Shown: positions 54,101 to 64,000 of the stretch, one piece after another
Layout: the number at the start of each line of letters is the position of its first letter
Position numbering within the stretch: the first letter of the stretch is position 1
Origin: Montifringilla adamsi
Taxonomy: Eukaryota; Chordata; Aves; Passeriformes; Passeridae
Reading direction: 5' to 3'
Length of the DNA stretch: 64,000 bases
NCBI GenBank assembly: GCA_017590115.1
Contig: JAGGNK010006482.1
Coordinates: 558,001 to 622,000 of the forward strand
Notes under the pieces: generated by a model
Seen by the model: the letters and a program-made list of their open reading frames with translations, nothing else
Database searches by the model: none
What the model was told of the DNA's origin: nothing
Position numbers and translations under genes: made by a program

Positions 54101-54529
54101 CCCTCCACCAGCCGCTTCAGGGTGTACTTGAGTTCATCATCCTGCAAGAGAGACCGAGCTGGGCGGTGTCCGGGCTGCTCCGAGCGCGGCCCGGCCGCCA
54201 GACCCCCGCGCCCGGCCCATGCCCGGTCCAGCGCTGCCGCGCTCCCAAGCGGGAGCGGAGCGATGAGCCGCGTGATGAGCCACTGCCCGCCGCACCCACC
54301 GCCCCTCCGGCGCCCGCCTCACCTTCTTGCCCTCCCGCAGGTGCCGCAGGAGGCTCTCAGTGGCCGCCAGCCGCACCTCCTGCTCCGGCTTAGCGATGTC
54401 CCAGAAGAAGTCGAGGAAGGCGCGGCCCTGCCGCAGCACCCCGCGGGGGTCGGTCACCGCCGCGCCGCCGCCCCGCGGCTCCATCGGCTCCATCTGCTGC
54501 ATCTGCTCCATCCGCTCCATCCCCGCCAT
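468..54529 (-). CDS. MYBBP1A: MYBBP1A, Myb-binding protein 1A (26 coding exons seen; 3' end beyond the left edge)
   Basis: Seen: 26 minus-strand segments, each bounded by AG acceptors and GT donors, join with compatible phases into one frame of about 1,148 residues. The product matches vertebrate MYBBP1A along its length, starting with the diagnostic block FLDFFWDIAKPEQE near residue 38. It is a helical-repeat protein with several LxxLL motifs (LVELL in exon 7, LSDLL in exon 14, LLSLL in exon 15, LNFLL in exon 25), a basic patch KEAKKKKK in exon 14 and a long acidic stretch in exon 17. Known for the family: a nucleolar protein of about 1,330 residues in mammals that binds c-Myb, acts as a co-regulator and takes part in rRNA transcription and ribosome biogenesis control. 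The lysine/serine-rich C-terminal tail, roughly 150-200 residues, is not in the window. No frameshift or stop was seen in any exon. The start is the first in-frame ATG, with G at -3 and +4. Confidence 0.97.
593..1661 (-). other. MYBBP1A: MYBBP1A intron 25
   Basis: About 1.1 kb of unremarkable intron. I see no gene, repeat or RNA in it. Confidence 0.7.
1662..1763 (-). CDS. MYBBP1A: MYBBP1A coding exon 25
   Basis: 102 nt, residues 1074-1107, phase 0. It encodes KAEKEKVARCLELLNFLLKT, corresponding to family KAQHQQALSSLELLNVLFRT, and contains the LxxLL-type LNFLL. Acceptor TTTGCAG after a T-rich tract, donor GTGAGT. Confidence 0.9.
3354..3378. repeat. TAA-rich microsatellite
   Basis: Short imperfect run of TAA units (two TAA, then AATAATAATAATAA) inside MYBBP1A intron 24. 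Confidence 0.8.
4572..4634. repeat. Tandem duplication, 30/33-bp unit
   Basis: Two adjacent copies, 4572-4601 and 4602-4634, share TTTGCTTCCATGGGATTTGT plus GTTAT; the second has three extra bases near its start. The near identity suggests a young slippage or duplication event. Confidence 0.9.
7035..7120 (+). repeat. Possible MIR-like ancient SINE remnant
   Basis: CCCCCATCTCAGAGGC, AAGTGATGCTGCCACAC and GAGAGCCAGGAATCAACCC follow the order of the MIR core and tail (CCCATTTTACAGATGAGG ... CAGAGCCAGGATTTGAACCC). Divergence is high and no search was possible. Confidence 0.4.
9290..9530 (+). repeat. Possible ancient SINE-like remnant
   Basis: Contains CACCTGTAAAACAGGATGA and, further on, GTAAAGCACTTTGAGACC ... 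CTGATAAAGAAC, words typical of old tRNA-derived SINEs of amniotes (GTAAAGCGCTTTGAGA ... TGATGAAAAGCGC). Weak evidence. Confidence 0.35.
12815..12928 (-). CDS. MYBBP1A: MYBBP1A coding exon 24
   Basis: 114 nt, residues 1036-1073, phase 0. It encodes AMACLLLHRVLLLHELK and EEEWEELITRSISQVTQ, matching family QACLLLQKTLSMREVR and DPEWKQLMGQVLAKVTE. It sits alone between introns of about 21 kb and 11 kb. Acceptor TCTTTCAG, donor GTAACA. Confidence 0.92.
13066..13226 (-). mobile_element. CR1-type LINE 3'-end fragment
   Basis: Plus-strand GGGCTGGAAGGGACCCTGAA through CCAAGCCCCATCCAACCTTG to CACTTCCAGGGATGGGGAAG is the reverse complement of the avian CR1 3' tail. About 160 bases remain, oriented as MYBBP1A. 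Confidence 0.88.
19700..20160 (-). mobile_element. CR1-type LINE 3' fragment
   Basis: Read on the minus strand, the order is GAGGCCATGGAGATGCTCC, GGCTCCAGGAGAGCTGGAGA, GGGAAGGAACTCTTCCCTGT, GGCTGGATGGGGCTTGGAGC and finally CATTCCATGATTG, i.e. a CR1 3' half ending near 19715. It is the longest CR1 piece in the window. The 206-codon minus frame across it (19564-20184) is a by-product of the repeat and its flank, not a gene. Confidence 0.9.
25718..25759. repeat. 20-bp perfect direct repeat
   Basis: Identical 20-bp copies (CTTTTTAAAAACTATCAACT) at 25718-25737 and 25740-25759, separated by two bases. A local slippage duplication is the simplest reading. Confidence 0.9.
26800..26872. repeat. Probable ancient amniote interspersed repeat remnant
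   Basis: The series CTCTGACCCAGCAAAGCATC, TAAGCATTCAACTGC and CAACTTCAGTGGACAG resembles a widespread reptile/bird repeat recalled as 'GATCCAGCAAAGCACTTAAGCA ... CATTGACTTCAGTGGG'. A similar CCCACTGAAGTCAA word occurs near 3796-3809. The match is from memory; family not named. Confidence 0.45.
29970..30113. repeat. A-rich tract with a 57-base A homopolymer
   Basis: An AAAC/AAAAC-rich stretch leads into an uninterrupted A run at 30057-30113. Such a run is prone to sequencing and assembly length error. It creates a spurious lysine-rich frame. There is no clear retrosequence 5' of it, so I do not call it a poly-A tail. Confidence 0.9.
31811..31855. repeat. Short inverted repeat (hairpin potential)
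   Basis: Perfect 11-bp arms AAGTAAGAACT (31811-31821) and AGTTCTTACTT (31845-31855) flank a 23-base spacer. The stem is too short for a microRNA precursor and pairing does not continue inside or outside the arms. Confidence 0.7.
33034..33057. repeat. T24 homopolymer
   Basis: An uninterrupted run of 24 T on the plus strand in MYBBP1A intron 23. The upstream sequence on the complementary strand is not a recognisable retrocopy. Confidence 0.85.
33962..34030 (-). CDS. MYBBP1A: MYBBP1A coding exon 23
   Basis: 69 nt, residues 1013-1035, phase 0. It encodes MCKPLVDTLVEFITAATRQH, corresponding to family CQSLLPILVQHITGPVRPRH. Acceptor TTACAG, donor GTAAGA. It is followed by a 21-kb intron. Confidence 0.88.
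34031..35547 (-). other. MYBBP1A: MYBBP1A intron 22
   Basis: About 1.5 kb. It contains a CR1 LINE fragment in plus orientation near 34400-34625. Nothing else is recognisable. Confidence 0.7.
34400..34625 (+). mobile_element. CR1-type LINE 3' fragment
   Basis: Contains GTGGGTTGGTCTCTCCTCCC, GGGGAGGTTTACATTAGGC, TCTTCACTGAAAGGGTTGTC and TGAGTCACCATCCCTGGAGG in order, a clear match to an avian CR1 3' region in plus orientation. It lies inside MYBBP1A intron 22, antisense to the gene. Confidence 0.88.
35548..35679 (-). CDS. MYBBP1A: MYBBP1A coding exon 22
   Basis: 132 nt, residues 969-1012, phase 0. It contains YQQALTQFLSKRNSPLTFSM and FHDLFKRFP, matching family YSTALSSFLTKRNSPLTVPM and FLSLFSRHP. 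Donor GTAAGT. The frame stays open on both sides into the flanking introns (35290-36003), which is not evidence for a longer exon. Confidence 0.95.
37937..38042 (-). CDS. MYBBP1A: MYBBP1A coding exon 21
   Basis: 106 nt, completes Ser933 and encodes residues 934-968. It begins ASLYLLKVLKGNT (family ASLYLLRVLKGNT), followed by a Pro/Glu/Gln-rich linker. Acceptor TTTATAG, donor GTAAGA. Confidence 0.93.
38225..38437. repeat. Tandem duplication of about 100 bp in MYBBP1A intron 20
   Basis: Copy 1 (38225-38337, 113 bp) and copy 2 (38338-38437, 100 bp) are directly adjacent. They differ by one C/T change in GTGTCAC/TCACAG and by a 13-bp length difference (copy 1 has GCCTGGTTTCCTC extra). Both end in CTGCACCTTGCCCAGG. 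Confidence 0.95.
39351..39485 (-). CDS. MYBBP1A: MYBBP1A coding exon 20
   Basis: 135 nt, residues 889-932 with split codons at both ends. It encodes a Cys-containing basic stretch (NSLCRNKQYCKRV), then VHALVQRLVKKACKHSDSAV and ALYYF, matching family CRARRYCHDL and ALYHFNASLYLL at the junction. Donor GTGAGT. Confidence 0.93.
40322..40479 (-). CDS. MYBBP1A: MYBBP1A coding exon 19
   Basis: 158 nt, residues 836-887 plus two bases of Lys888. It contains VLDLIDVFLVKQAENPLVF, IEPLLQLIEQSMSS and KQEVDFLQKTASIFK, matching family VLDLVEVLVTKQPENALV. Acceptor TTTGTAG, donor GTAAGT. Confidence 0.94.
41498..41662 (-). CDS. MYBBP1A: MYBBP1A coding exon 18
   Basis: 165 nt, residues 781-835, phase 0. It encodes DAMMALDKNISALFAEQQKR and the charged helix RIQAKKDEKDRIRKEKILRR, near-identical in pattern to the mammalian protein and likely coiled. 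The acceptor AAAAG lies shortly after a TTTTCTCTCCT tract; an in-phase AG three bases downstream could be used instead. Confidence 0.9.
42360..42485 (-). CDS. MYBBP1A: MYBBP1A coding exon 17 (acidic stretch)
   Basis: 126 nt, residues 739-780, phase 0. The first 26 residues are almost wholly Asp, Glu and Ser (for example SEDSSDEDNTDSEDEE), followed by NFRSQLMKVLQGGNAL. The acidic tract is typical of MYBBP1A and of nucleolar proteins generally; many serines lie in CK2-like acidic contexts (inference). Confidence 0.93.
43100..43189 (-). CDS. MYBBP1A: MYBBP1A coding exon 16
   Basis: 90 nt, residues 709-738, phase 0. It encodes the start of the charged linker (VFDPNQEQNEESAVVVME), corresponding to family VLNPETSEDENDRVVVTD. 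Conservation is modest, but splice sites (TTGGTAG, GTAATT) and phase are right. Confidence 0.85.
43888..44039 (-). CDS. MYBBP1A: MYBBP1A coding exon 15
   Basis: 152 nt, completes Asp658 and encodes residues 659-708. It contains the highly conserved block GWVEVMVEILLSLLAQPSLL and RGLQLILD, matching family PWVEVLVEILLALLAQPSHL and RALQLILD. The LLSLL segment fits LxxLL. Donor GTAAGT. Confidence 0.95.
45081..45171 (-). CDS. MYBBP1A: MYBBP1A coding exon 14
   Basis: 91 nt, residues 628-657 plus one base. It encodes SETVDVLSDLLNC, which includes the LxxLL motif LSDLL, then the basic run KEAKKKKKT, a possible nuclear or nucleolar targeting signal. The acceptor is CAAACAG, chosen over an in-phase AG six bases downstream because the longer form aligns without a gap to the mammalian protein. 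Confidence 0.85.
45568..45673 (-). CDS. MYBBP1A: MYBBP1A coding exon 13
   Basis: 106 nt, completes Arg592 and encodes residues 593-627. It contains TLQSVKNL and IGAFQQLLLSVAVHLFK (family AAAFQHLLLLVGIHLLK). Acceptor TTCTTCAG, donor GTAACA. Confidence 0.92.
46275..46478 (-). CDS. MYBBP1A: MYBBP1A coding exon 12
   Basis: 204 nt, completes Gly524 and encodes residues 525-591. It includes LLQTLNTLPVLG, WIFLLVEYANMLLSSEHVKA and VKPFTKEQRDIWER, aligning with family LLQTLST, YHLVQFADLLLN and VTPFTAQQRQAWDR. Donor GTGAGA. Confidence 0.93.
47212..47337 (-). CDS. MYBBP1A: MYBBP1A coding exon 11
   Basis: 126 nt, completes Arg482 and encodes residues 483-523. It starts FCFFHAFFVAKKKNSQIAEA (family FCLFHSFFVTKKPTSQIPET) and ends in ENYFFG across the junction. 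Acceptor TTCTAG, donor GTAAGG. Confidence 0.92.
47690..47790. repeat. AT-rich low-complexity stretch
   Basis: Repeated AATAAA, ATTGAAAA and AATAAATTTA words in MYBBP1A intron 10. No coding or element signature. Confidence 0.7.
47997..48104 (-). CDS. MYBBP1A: MYBBP1A coding exon 10
   Basis: 108 nt, residues 447-481 with split codons at both ends. It encodes IARLRRWIMHRLVNITES, matching family FRLRKWIIFRLVSIVDS. Donor GTGAGA. The acceptor is placed at CAAAG because it alone gives the correct phase. Confidence 0.9.
48751..49040 (-). CDS. MYBBP1A: MYBBP1A coding exon 9
   Basis: 290 nt, the longest coding exon seen, residues 350-445 plus two bases of codon 446. It contains SPQGFKFAAEMEGYIDTFL, CDDPERQLAVMMGFSTLTNQ, RVVRHLQAVTLQKYICWLKD and MFLRPDLDCCLDFSSN, a very close family match. 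Acceptor TTTTTCAG, donor GTGAGT. Confidence 0.95.
49109..49160 (-). mobile_element. CR1-type LINE 3'-end remnant (short)
   Basis: The motif ATCATAGAATCAGAGAATGG followed by GATTGGAAGGGACCTCTC is the reverse complement of the terminal CR1 sequence (GGTCCCTTCCAA ... CATTCTATGATT). Only about 50 bases are recognisable. Confidence 0.75.
50352..50469 (-). CDS. MYBBP1A: MYBBP1A coding exon 8
   Basis: 118 nt, completes Ser310 and encodes residues 311-349. It contains YMCYRLLGSALPLLSLEQLQ and LHYGEHVVATQ, matching mammalian YLCFRLLGAALPLLTKEQL and RHYGEHV. Acceptor CACTCAG, donor GTAGGT. Confidence 0.94.
50656..50823 (-). CDS. MYBBP1A: MYBBP1A coding exon 7
   Basis: 168 nt, completes codon 254 and encodes residues 255-309. 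It includes the LxxLL motif LVELL, then KKLPSVVFDLLQVALKEGAF and LFWNEVVENGLLKEKSGPV, closely matching the family. The donor GTTTGT is weaker than its neighbours but gives the right phase for exon 8. Confidence 0.92.
51100..51290 (-). CDS. MYBBP1A: MYBBP1A coding exon 6
   Basis: 191 nt, residues 191-253 plus two bases of codon 254. It encodes FEEVLFDILQGDLSSAFTSP, a KPKKLKKLFG basic stretch and NEENVSR, all matching the family pattern (KLKKLVGSVNLFSDENVPR). Donor GTAAGT; the codon for Arg254 is split across the junction. Confidence 0.93.
52117..52224 (-). CDS. MYBBP1A: MYBBP1A coding exon 5
   Basis: 108 nt, residues 155-190, phase 0. It encodes a leucine/glutamine-rich helix (SIQLLQQLTNHQTHLRDLPR) and the segment KTLIDITSE, corresponding to family KALVDILSEVS. 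Acceptor TTTGTAG, donor GTACAG. Confidence 0.92.
52646..52720 (-). CDS. MYBBP1A: MYBBP1A coding exon 4
   Basis: 75 nt, residues 130-154, phase 0. It encodes AAFGNFFGVMALFQSGRLVK, matching mammalian ALFANLFGVLALFQSGRLVK. The acceptor follows an unbroken pyrimidine tract (CCCTTTCAG); the donor is GTAACA. Confidence 0.93.
53118..53201 (-). CDS. MYBBP1A: MYBBP1A coding exon 3
   Basis: 84 nt, residues 102-129, phase 0. It encodes FEEIPLCSILEQIKEKHNL, aligned with the family block FEDLPLCSILQQIQEKYDL. The donor is a consensus GTAAGT and the acceptor is TCCTCAG. Confidence 0.93.
53380..53690 (+). mobile_element. CR1-type LINE 3' fragment
   Basis: Plus-strand sequence follows the 3' region of avian CR1 non-LTR retrotransposons: GATGCTTGGAGAAGG, then GAGGCTCC(A)AGAGAGCTG, AGGTTAGCTATTAGGAAGAA, GGCACAGGTTGCCCAGAG and AAGGCTGGATGGGAATTGG. 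It is 5'-truncated, as CR1 copies usually are, and antisense to MYBBP1A. Identification is from memory of the consensus; subfamily not assigned. Confidence 0.85.
53764..53803. repeat. 11-bp minisatellite, about 3.7 copies
   Basis: The unit AAAATTTGGTC is repeated three times exactly and then as a partial fourth copy (AAAATTTG). It lies just downstream of the CR1 fragment in MYBBP1A intron 2. Confidence 0.93.
54046..54141 (-). CDS. MYBBP1A: MYBBP1A coding exon 2
   Basis: 96 nt, residues 70-101, phase 0 on both sides. It encodes DDELKYTLKRLVEGLG followed by AARPGFSLALAQ, matching the mammalian KYALKRLITGLG / ARPCYSLALAQ block. Acceptor TTGCAG, donor GTCAGT. Confidence 0.93.
54323..54529 (-). 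CDS. MYBBP1A: MYBBP1A coding exon 1
   Basis: 207 nt, residues 1-69, phase 0 donor GTGAGG. It opens with a Met-x-x repeat (Met at residues 1, 4, 7, 10, 13 and 16), then a short Gly/Ala linker and the conserved block FLDFFWDIAKPEQE followed by AATESLLRHLREGKK. The conserved block fixes the gene identity. The first ATG has a good context (GGC before, G after), but any of the six Mets could serve as start. Confidence 0.95.
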
Positions 54530-54545
54530 GCCGCCACCGCTGCCG

Positions 54546-54551
54546 CACGTG
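54546..54551. promoter_or_regulatory. E-box CACGTG close to the MYBBP1A start codon
   Basis: A canonical palindromic E-box 17 bases upstream of the MYBBP1A ATG. MYC/MAX and USF factors bind this site, and MYC often controls nucleolar genes; binding here is inferred only. Confidence 0.55.
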
Positions 54552-54573
54552 GGGCCGCCCGCCCGCTCCGCCT

Positions 54574-54580
54574 CTTCCGG
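54574..54580 (-). promoter_or_regulatory. ETS-like site CCGGAAG
   Basis: Minus-strand CCGGAAG, about 45 bases upstream of the MYBBP1A ATG. ETS/GABP sites of this form are common near the start sites of TATA-less housekeeping promoters. Confidence 0.5.
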
Positions 54581-54800
54581 GGCAGCGCGGCGCCGCGGGA
54601 CGGGCTCGGCCGCTGTGTGAGCCGCTCTCCTCCGTCCCCCCGGTACTTCAGTCCCGCTCCCGTTGTGGCTGTGCCTCAGCTGCTCCCGGCCCTTCAGCCC
54701 CGCTCCCCTCGGCGCCTCCTCCTCCTCTCGCCCCCCGTGTCCCCTCAGACCCCGTTCCCCTCATGGCCGCCCTTCCCACCTCGCTCCCTCAAGCCCTCAT

Positions 54801-55780
54801 GCCACAAATTCGGATTGCTTTCCCGGCGTGCCGCAAGCCAATCGTGACACGCGACGGACACATTGATGGATTATTTCAGATTTCCGAGAGCCGCAGTGCT
54901 CGGTGGTGTTCCACAAAGCCAGCAGACCCCACCGGGCTTTTCACACCATTATTTATACTCAGTTCAGAGTTACTAACTTTCCAAGTACTGCCCATATATC
55001 GGGATTGATTAGTAATTTACAAGTTGTGTAACCTCAGCTAACTTCTACACATGCTGAGGGGAAGGGTCTTCACAGGGTCTTTAGAATTATAATGAGCATA
55101 GATCAGCTATGGGATACATGGACCTTGAGCCTTCTACTAAGTTAGCAAAGTATACACAGATGTGCACCAAAATTCGAATTTACTACATTCTTAATGCTCA
55201 TTAGTTCCAGATGTCCTTGAGTAAGGGATGCTGACTGCTGCCTACCCCACGGTTGGGTCTCCTTTCTTGCTGAAAATATGCAAAGATCTTACATTAAAGA
55301 ACATTACTACTTAAGATAATTTTGACATATTCCACATTTTACAACAGCCCCGCTCCCCTCAGCGCCACGTTTCCTCCCTGGCCCCCAGCCCTGCTCCTCC
55401 ACAGGACTCATTCCTCCTCCTGTGCCCTGCCCCAAGGGTTCCTGGCCTTCCCTCACCCCGTTGGCATCTCTGGAGAGAGGCTGCGATCCAGGATCCAGGC
55501 TGGATCCTGTCCCCGCGGGGCTGGACCGGGACAGAGGGGCAAGGCCTGCGGGGTGAGCCGGGATCGGCAGCGCAGGGTGAGGGACACGAGGCGTGGGCAT
55601 AGCTGGCTATCGTATGAGAATCGGTGGTGTGGTTTTATTAGAAAACGTTAAATTATGGCCTGGCAAAAGGAGACAAACCAGTTGGTACAAATGGTGATTT
55701 TAAGGGCACTGTGAAGCTCTCGGGTACAGCCCGTTGTGATAATTTGCATTAAAATCCAGCACTATCCTCCAGCAGCCCTG
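54801..55780. other. Divergent intergenic segment
   Basis: Sequence between the two CpG-rich promoters, alternating AT-richer (54940-55340) and GC-richer (55350-55600) parts. I see no gene or known repeat in it. Confidence 0.6.
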
Positions 55781-55835
55781 TGAACACTGCGTGTTGCTGC
55801 CAGACACCCGCGGGAGTGCAGGGAATGACCCCGGG

Positions 55836-55916
55836 GCAGGATCCATCCCTGTGATCACTGTGCATGACTATGACACCTGGAGCAGGATCCATTTCCATGA
55901 GCTCTGTGATCCCTGC
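55836..55916. repeat. Imperfect duplication, about 46-bp unit
   Basis: GCAGGATCCATCCCTGTGAT at 55836 recurs as GCAGGATCCATTTCC (55882-55896) followed by CTCTGTGATCCCTGC (55902-55916). It looks like a decayed two-copy minisatellite upstream of EIF4H. Confidence 0.6.
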
Positions 55917-56014
55917 CCGCAGCGACAGCGGGACGCTCGGGGAACGAGAGCCGCGGGCTGCCCTGTACGAGCACCGGAGTGTCCAACGCTCACCGGAGCG
56001 CCACCGCCGCGCAG

Positions 56015-56155
56015 CCCGGGCACATCCCCGGGGGATCCCCCACAGACACCGGGCAGATCCCCGGCAGATCCGGAGCACATCCCCGGGCGGAGCCGTGGGT
56101 AAATCCCGCGCAGATCGCAGAGCCGACATCGACCGGATCCCCGGGCACATCCCTA
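56015..56155. repeat. Degenerate GC-rich repeat upstream of EIF4H
   Basis: Words such as GCACATCCCCGGG, GGGCAGATCCCCGG and GGATCCCCGGGCACATCCC recur irregularly. This explains the long proline/glycine/arginine open frames on both strands here, none of which I regard as coding. Confidence 0.65.
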
Positions 56156-56222
56156 CCCAGAGCCGACGGGAGCGAGCCGCGCCGGGCACCTCCCGACAGG
56201 CAGTAGCGCGGGCAGCCCCGTC

Positions 56223-56231
56223 GGGGCGGGG
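56223..56231 (+). promoter_or_regulatory. GC box (Sp1-type)
   Basis: GGGGCGGGG, about 55 bases upstream of the TATA box of EIF4H. Confidence 0.55.
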
Positions 56232-56279
56232 AGCTGGAGGCAGGCACCGCGCGGGGCAGCCCCGGCCCGCGCGCCGCCG

Positions 56280-56287
56280 TATATAAG
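56280..56287 (+). promoter_or_regulatory. EIF4H: TATA box of EIF4H
   Basis: TATATAAG, 62 bases upstream of the start codon. It predicts initiation near 56310, giving a 5' UTR of only about 35-40 bases within the first exon. A TATA box inside a CpG island is less common than TATA-less initiation. Confidence 0.7.
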
Positions 56288-56348
56288 CGTTGCGGGGTCC
56301 TCGGGCGCGGTCCTGTCACGCTCGCACGGGGACGAGGCCGCGGCGGCG

Positions 56349-63860
<7,512 letters not shown>

Positions 63861-64000
63861 GTATCAGTATTAACACTTATACAGATAGGAAGCCTAAAAG
63901 GCACTGAAATGTTTTCATTTTCATTTGTCACCATTACTGGTTTGATTGAATCTACTGTATGTACCAACTTTGGACATCCTGCAGCTGTGATGGGATTCCT

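Larger units (their letters stand above)
54040..54800. promoter_or_regulatory. CpG-rich region at the MYBBP1A 5' end
   Basis: Strong rise in GC and CpG content from exon 2 through exon 1 to about 54800, against AT-richer flanks. This is the expected CpG-island promoter of a housekeeping gene. I see no TATA box on the minus strand, so dispersed initiation is likely (inference). An inverted CCAAT (GCCAATC on plus) lies at 54837-54843. Confidence 0.8.

Noticed and set aside
54089..54847. A 252-codon plus-strand open frame antisense to MYBBP1A exons 1-2
   Set aside because: It is antisense to a confirmed coding exon in a CpG island, where stop codons are rare. The Arg/Pro/Ser-rich product has no family features.
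63861..63870. EIF4H exon 5 donor as a possible U12-type (minor spliceosome) site
   Set aside because: It begins GTATC but continues AGT rather than the required CTT, and the intron's branch site is outside the window. A weak U2 donor is simpler.

Overview
This is ordinary vertebrate nuclear DNA, almost certainly from a bird. It holds two spliced protein-coding genes with intact exons, short to moderate introns, CpG-rich promoters, and several CR1-type LINE fragments with the 3'-end sequence typical of avian genomes. Nothing suggests a bacterial, viral or plasmid origin. The sequence alone does not fix the species; a songbird-like genome would fit.

Layout. From the left edge to about 54.5 kb the minus strand carries MYBBP1A (Myb-binding protein 1A, a nucleolar protein and transcriptional co-regulator). 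I could place 26 coding exons, which join in frame from the start codon at 54529 down to 468 and give about 1,148 residues. The basic C-terminal tail and the 3' end lie beyond the left edge. The 5' exons are tightly packed (about 35-54.5 kb). The 3' part is spread out, with introns of about 21 kb (12929-33961) and 11 kb (1764-12814) in which I found no further gene. These introns hold a few CR1 fragments, a 57-base A run and possible ancient SINE or other repeat remnants.

A GC-rich divergent intergenic segment (54530-56348) separates the two start codons by about 1.8 kb. The MYBBP1A side has a TATA-less CpG-rich promoter with an E-box and an ETS-like site. The EIF4H side has a GC box and a TATA box. 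Degenerate minisatellite-like repeats lie between them.

On the plus strand, EIF4H (translation initiation factor 4H) starts at 56349 and runs off the right edge. Coding exons 1-5 are present: the glycine-rich N-terminus, the whole RRM, and the exon that is skipped in the shorter mammalian isoform. Intron 1 (5.3 kb) holds a 43-nt segment with good splice signals whose inclusion would frameshift the message.

The two genes both serve protein synthesis at different levels (ribosome biogenesis and rDNA transcription control for MYBBP1A, eIF4A helicase stimulation for EIF4H). That is only a loose thematic link. I see no undescribed system here. The items most worth checking are the candidate poison exon in EIF4H intron 1, the skippable EIF4H exon 5, the MYBBP1A start-codon repeat, a tandem duplication in MYBBP1A intron 20, and the two very large MYBBP1A introns.
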